This document shows, piece after piece, positions 6,501 to 7,347 of a stretch of DNA of 7,347 bases. The stretch is from Treponema sp. UBA1747 (lineage in GTDB: Bacteria > Spirochaetota > Spirochaetia > Treponematales > Treponemataceae). The DNA is taken from the NCBI GenBank assembly GCA_002315375.1, contig DCHR01000059.1:337-7683 (forward strand), given 5' to 3'. How positions within the stretch are numbered: position 1 is the first letter of the stretch; the number at the start of each line of letters is the position of its first letter. The notes beneath the pieces are model-generated. The model made no database searches and was not told where the DNA came from. It saw nothing but the letters and a program-made list of their open reading frames with translations. Position numbers and translations under genes: made by a program.

Positions 6501-7347
6501 ACACTGTTTCTGTTCAGAACTATGCCAACGGCGGACGTTCAACACGTAACTTCATCAACGAAGGTTCCCTGGACAAAATCGCAGCAAATATTCAGAAAGG
6601 CGATTATCTGTTCATCCAGTTCGGTCACAATGACTGTTCTCAGGATCCTGGAAACATCGAAGACCGTTACATTCCTGTTGGTGAACCTGACGCAAAAGGA
6701 ATCTTCCCTGCAAACAAGGGAAAGAAAGTTCCAACACCAGCTTCACTTGTTTCAAAATACGGAAACGAATTCTACTCATGGGATTGCGGTGCAACTTACA
6801 AAGGACTTCTCAAGGAATACATCGACGTTGCAAGAAAAGCAGGCGCTACTCCGGTTCTCGTAACTCCAGTAAGCCGCATGAAGTTCAACAACGACGGTAT
6901 CATTCAGCCACATCATTATGACAAACCATTGAAAGACAAGAACGGTAAAAATGTTTATTCAAACACATACTGTGAAGCAGTTCGTCAGCTGGCAAAAGAA
7001 GAAAAAGTAATCCTCATCGACGGATTCGAAATTTCTAAGGCACTTTACGAAAAGTCATTCAAGGAAACAGGCTCTTCAAAAGAACCTTACGAACTGATGT
7101 TCAGCAAAGATGCCACAACAAAGGATTCTACACACAACAACAAGCTTGGCGGTTTTGCACTTGCTGCTGAAATGGCTAAAGCTGTTAAAACACAGATTCC
7201 TGGCCTTGCACCATCTGTTGTTCACCCTGTAAAAGCCATCGGTGAAAACTCAGACGGTTCACTCATGTTCACTGTTGGAAGTGACGGAAAAATCGACTGT
7301 GCCGACGAATACTGGAAAAAAGCAATCCAGTCATCAATCGACTCAAT
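3524..7347 (+). CDS. Secreted multidomain pectin methylesterase (CE8) / rhamnogalacturonan acetylesterase-type (CE12) enzyme, 3' end outside window
   Basis: The frame stays open for 1274 codons to the right edge. A signal peptide (1-20, likely cut after LGA) leads into an unassigned beta-rich domain (about 23-200, starting VDVWDFGG) and three beta-sandwich repeats (207-471). The CE8 pectin methylesterase domain (about 472-825) splits methyl esters of homogalacturonan into methanol and free galacturonate. It has PGVY (510-513), LQDTLY with Q656 and D657, DFIFG with D679, YLTAAR (707-712) and GRPWG with R741, so both catalytic aspartates and the arginine are present. An Ig-like linker (about 830-945) follows. 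The C-terminal SGNH esterase (about 953-1225) resembles CE12 enzymes that deacetylate rhamnogalacturonan I: GDST (nucleophile S961), NGGRS (1002-1006), GHND (1034-1037) and DSTH (D1201, H1204). At least 45 more residues follow. It probably acts outside the cytoplasm on plant pectin. CE8 is very secure; CE12 substrate is inferred. Confidence 0.95.
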   Translation, partial: MKKFLICVLAAAAAVCSLGAQSRNVDVWDFGGVAEKGAANHISIADIDKIETLAADGKFTAGDIDFGDLTLNVEKNDRAYYEGKKNYGVQGYSAFEFEDGYASNGIYYCNGKGGESKRYMLLKNVHAGDVITFYARLSNSGDEKIHFASLAADGTKDGKQDEVAPLTSVAVRYSYIATQSGSYKVYADATVGKPVYYRIKRTPCVEVSGKLASLPAGKPVLKFVNQTTKQEIEGTVSGSSYKAGLAAGYKYTAVLSGIKGYGISAQTKIIDIEEGKKGSVSANLTVAEQKTYVVSGKISGVAADYKCTDMEIEMATAPGSVYLPVVIPCTFENGSWTFKGELEPSVAYTAVLRGAKDYQIKGDAAFESSVNLNKDINVELKPVYAVSGKFFGAAEVPASISFKNIEDGYTYQGTVAAGGFTANLRDGSYEVTADTAKASTMNHIVVKGKAVSKDIKMTLKDKSVAAIPLKKDIYVGGKKGEYKTVKEAVAAAKAMNPKSEADRITIHIAPGVYRSQLIIDVPYLTLKNDEPAKEVKLTWYYGIGYNYYSADAKGFYDEDRAYDKFEKKGVARWGTATQILKAGKHFRAEGITFETSFNKYVTDEELADGVEPDGSLPFVRKLNSDVRSKKATERSAALCSEADECEYFNCKFLGLQDTLYTGSSTKQYFRNCFIEGNTDFIFGDGDVVFENCEISWCGYTDIKVAGYLTAAREALLKGYLFYNCTVSADMSVKQNPGVFGRPWGPKATVAWVNTILGTDSVIDPLGWMDMSGNLPQNANLYEFNTLWDGKQVPVNERNGGKVLKSESGYTPADFFSATGWTPAYYTAPKGESAKLKKLSFTTDDDINTPYPGHTITLHYSLGKLDSEDISLIQWYRVKDGKETLVKQSAGYADKSYLIQKEDSGSTIKVTVTPQTRGGKPGKAVSQKLSAKINEGYAIPAKADASRPRAQGKVNVFLAGDSTVKDYSSEGMWNGGQTRNEGAWGEFFQYFFNNTVSVQNYANGGRSTRNFINEGSLDKIAANIQKGDYLFIQFGHNDCSQDPGNIEDRYIPVGEPDAKGIFPANKGKKVPTPASLVSKYGNEFYSWDCGATYKGLLKEYIDVARKAGATPVLVTPVSRMKFNNDGIIQPHHYDKPLKDKNGKNVYSNTYCEAVRQLAKEEKVILIDGFEISKALYEKSFKETGSSKEPYELMFSKDATTKDSTHNNKLGGFALAAEMAKAVKTQIPGLAPSVVHPVKAIGENSDGSLMFTVGSDGKIDCADEYWKKAIQSSIDS
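4142..4936 (+). repeat. Three tandem beta-sandwich domain repeats within the pectin enzyme
   Basis: The segment between the N-terminal domain and CE8 splits into three units, each opening with VSGK: V207, V294 and V386. Unit lengths are about 87, 92 and 86 residues. Each has a short strand after VSGK, a central F/W-containing strand, a Y-x-V or Y-T-A-V strand, and a closing strand ending in N-L-T-V, V-E-L-K or M-T-L-K. This resembles carboxypeptidase-regulatory (prealbumin-like) or other Ig-like folds, which usually act as spacers or sugar-binding modules. The repeats are diverged in protein and are not evident DNA repeats. Confidence 0.6.

Noticed and set aside
6465..6863. 132-codon plus-strand open frame
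   Set aside because: It is an out-of-frame shadow of the SGNH esterase domain, whose catalytic motifs are in the real frame.
1..7347. CRISPR array, tRNA or rRNA gene, insertion sequence or prophage
   Set aside because: No regularly spaced direct repeats, transposase motifs, terminal repeats or RNA-gene folds were seen. Nearly all sequence is covered by four genes.

Overview
The window looks like chromosomal DNA from a spirochaete, most likely a gut or rumen Treponema. The evidence is an RNase Y whose N-terminus and KH region read like treponemal versions as I remember them, small exported beta-rich envelope proteins, consensus sigma-70-type promoters, and a very large pectin-deesterifying enzyme of the kind pectin-fermenting gut bacteria carry. 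The genus is inferred from memory of the families; no search was run.

Layout: three genes run on the minus strand and one on the plus strand, diverging from an AT-rich region at 3346-3523. From the left end: (1) the first 367 codons of rny (RNase Y), cut by the window edge inside the HD domain, with a textbook promoter and a possible leader hairpin; (2) a 476-residue ASKHA/DUF4445 ATPase related to RACo, the reductive activator of corrinoid proteins, but lacking the N-terminal 2Fe-2S domain; (3) a 193-residue exported, beta-rich protein of unknown function; (4) on the plus strand, at least 1274 codons of a secreted multidomain enzyme running off the right end. Its order is signal peptide, unassigned N-terminal beta domain, three tandem beta-sandwich repeats, pectin methylesterase (CE8), Ig-like linker, and SGNH acetylesterase of the rhamnogalacturonan acetylesterase type (CE12).

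The large enzyme is the most informative gene. One polypeptide appears able to remove methyl esters from homogalacturonan and acetyl esters from rhamnogalacturonan, preparing pectin for lyases or hydrolases encoded elsewhere. The minus-strand genes have separate promoters or gaps and do not look like one operon with it. RNase Y is a housekeeping mRNA-decay enzyme. The ASKHA protein could be tied to corrinoid-dependent methyl metabolism, which would fit methanol release from pectin, but nothing in the window proves that link. There is no RNA gene, insertion sequence or CRISPR array, and no gene-free stretch over 300 bases.
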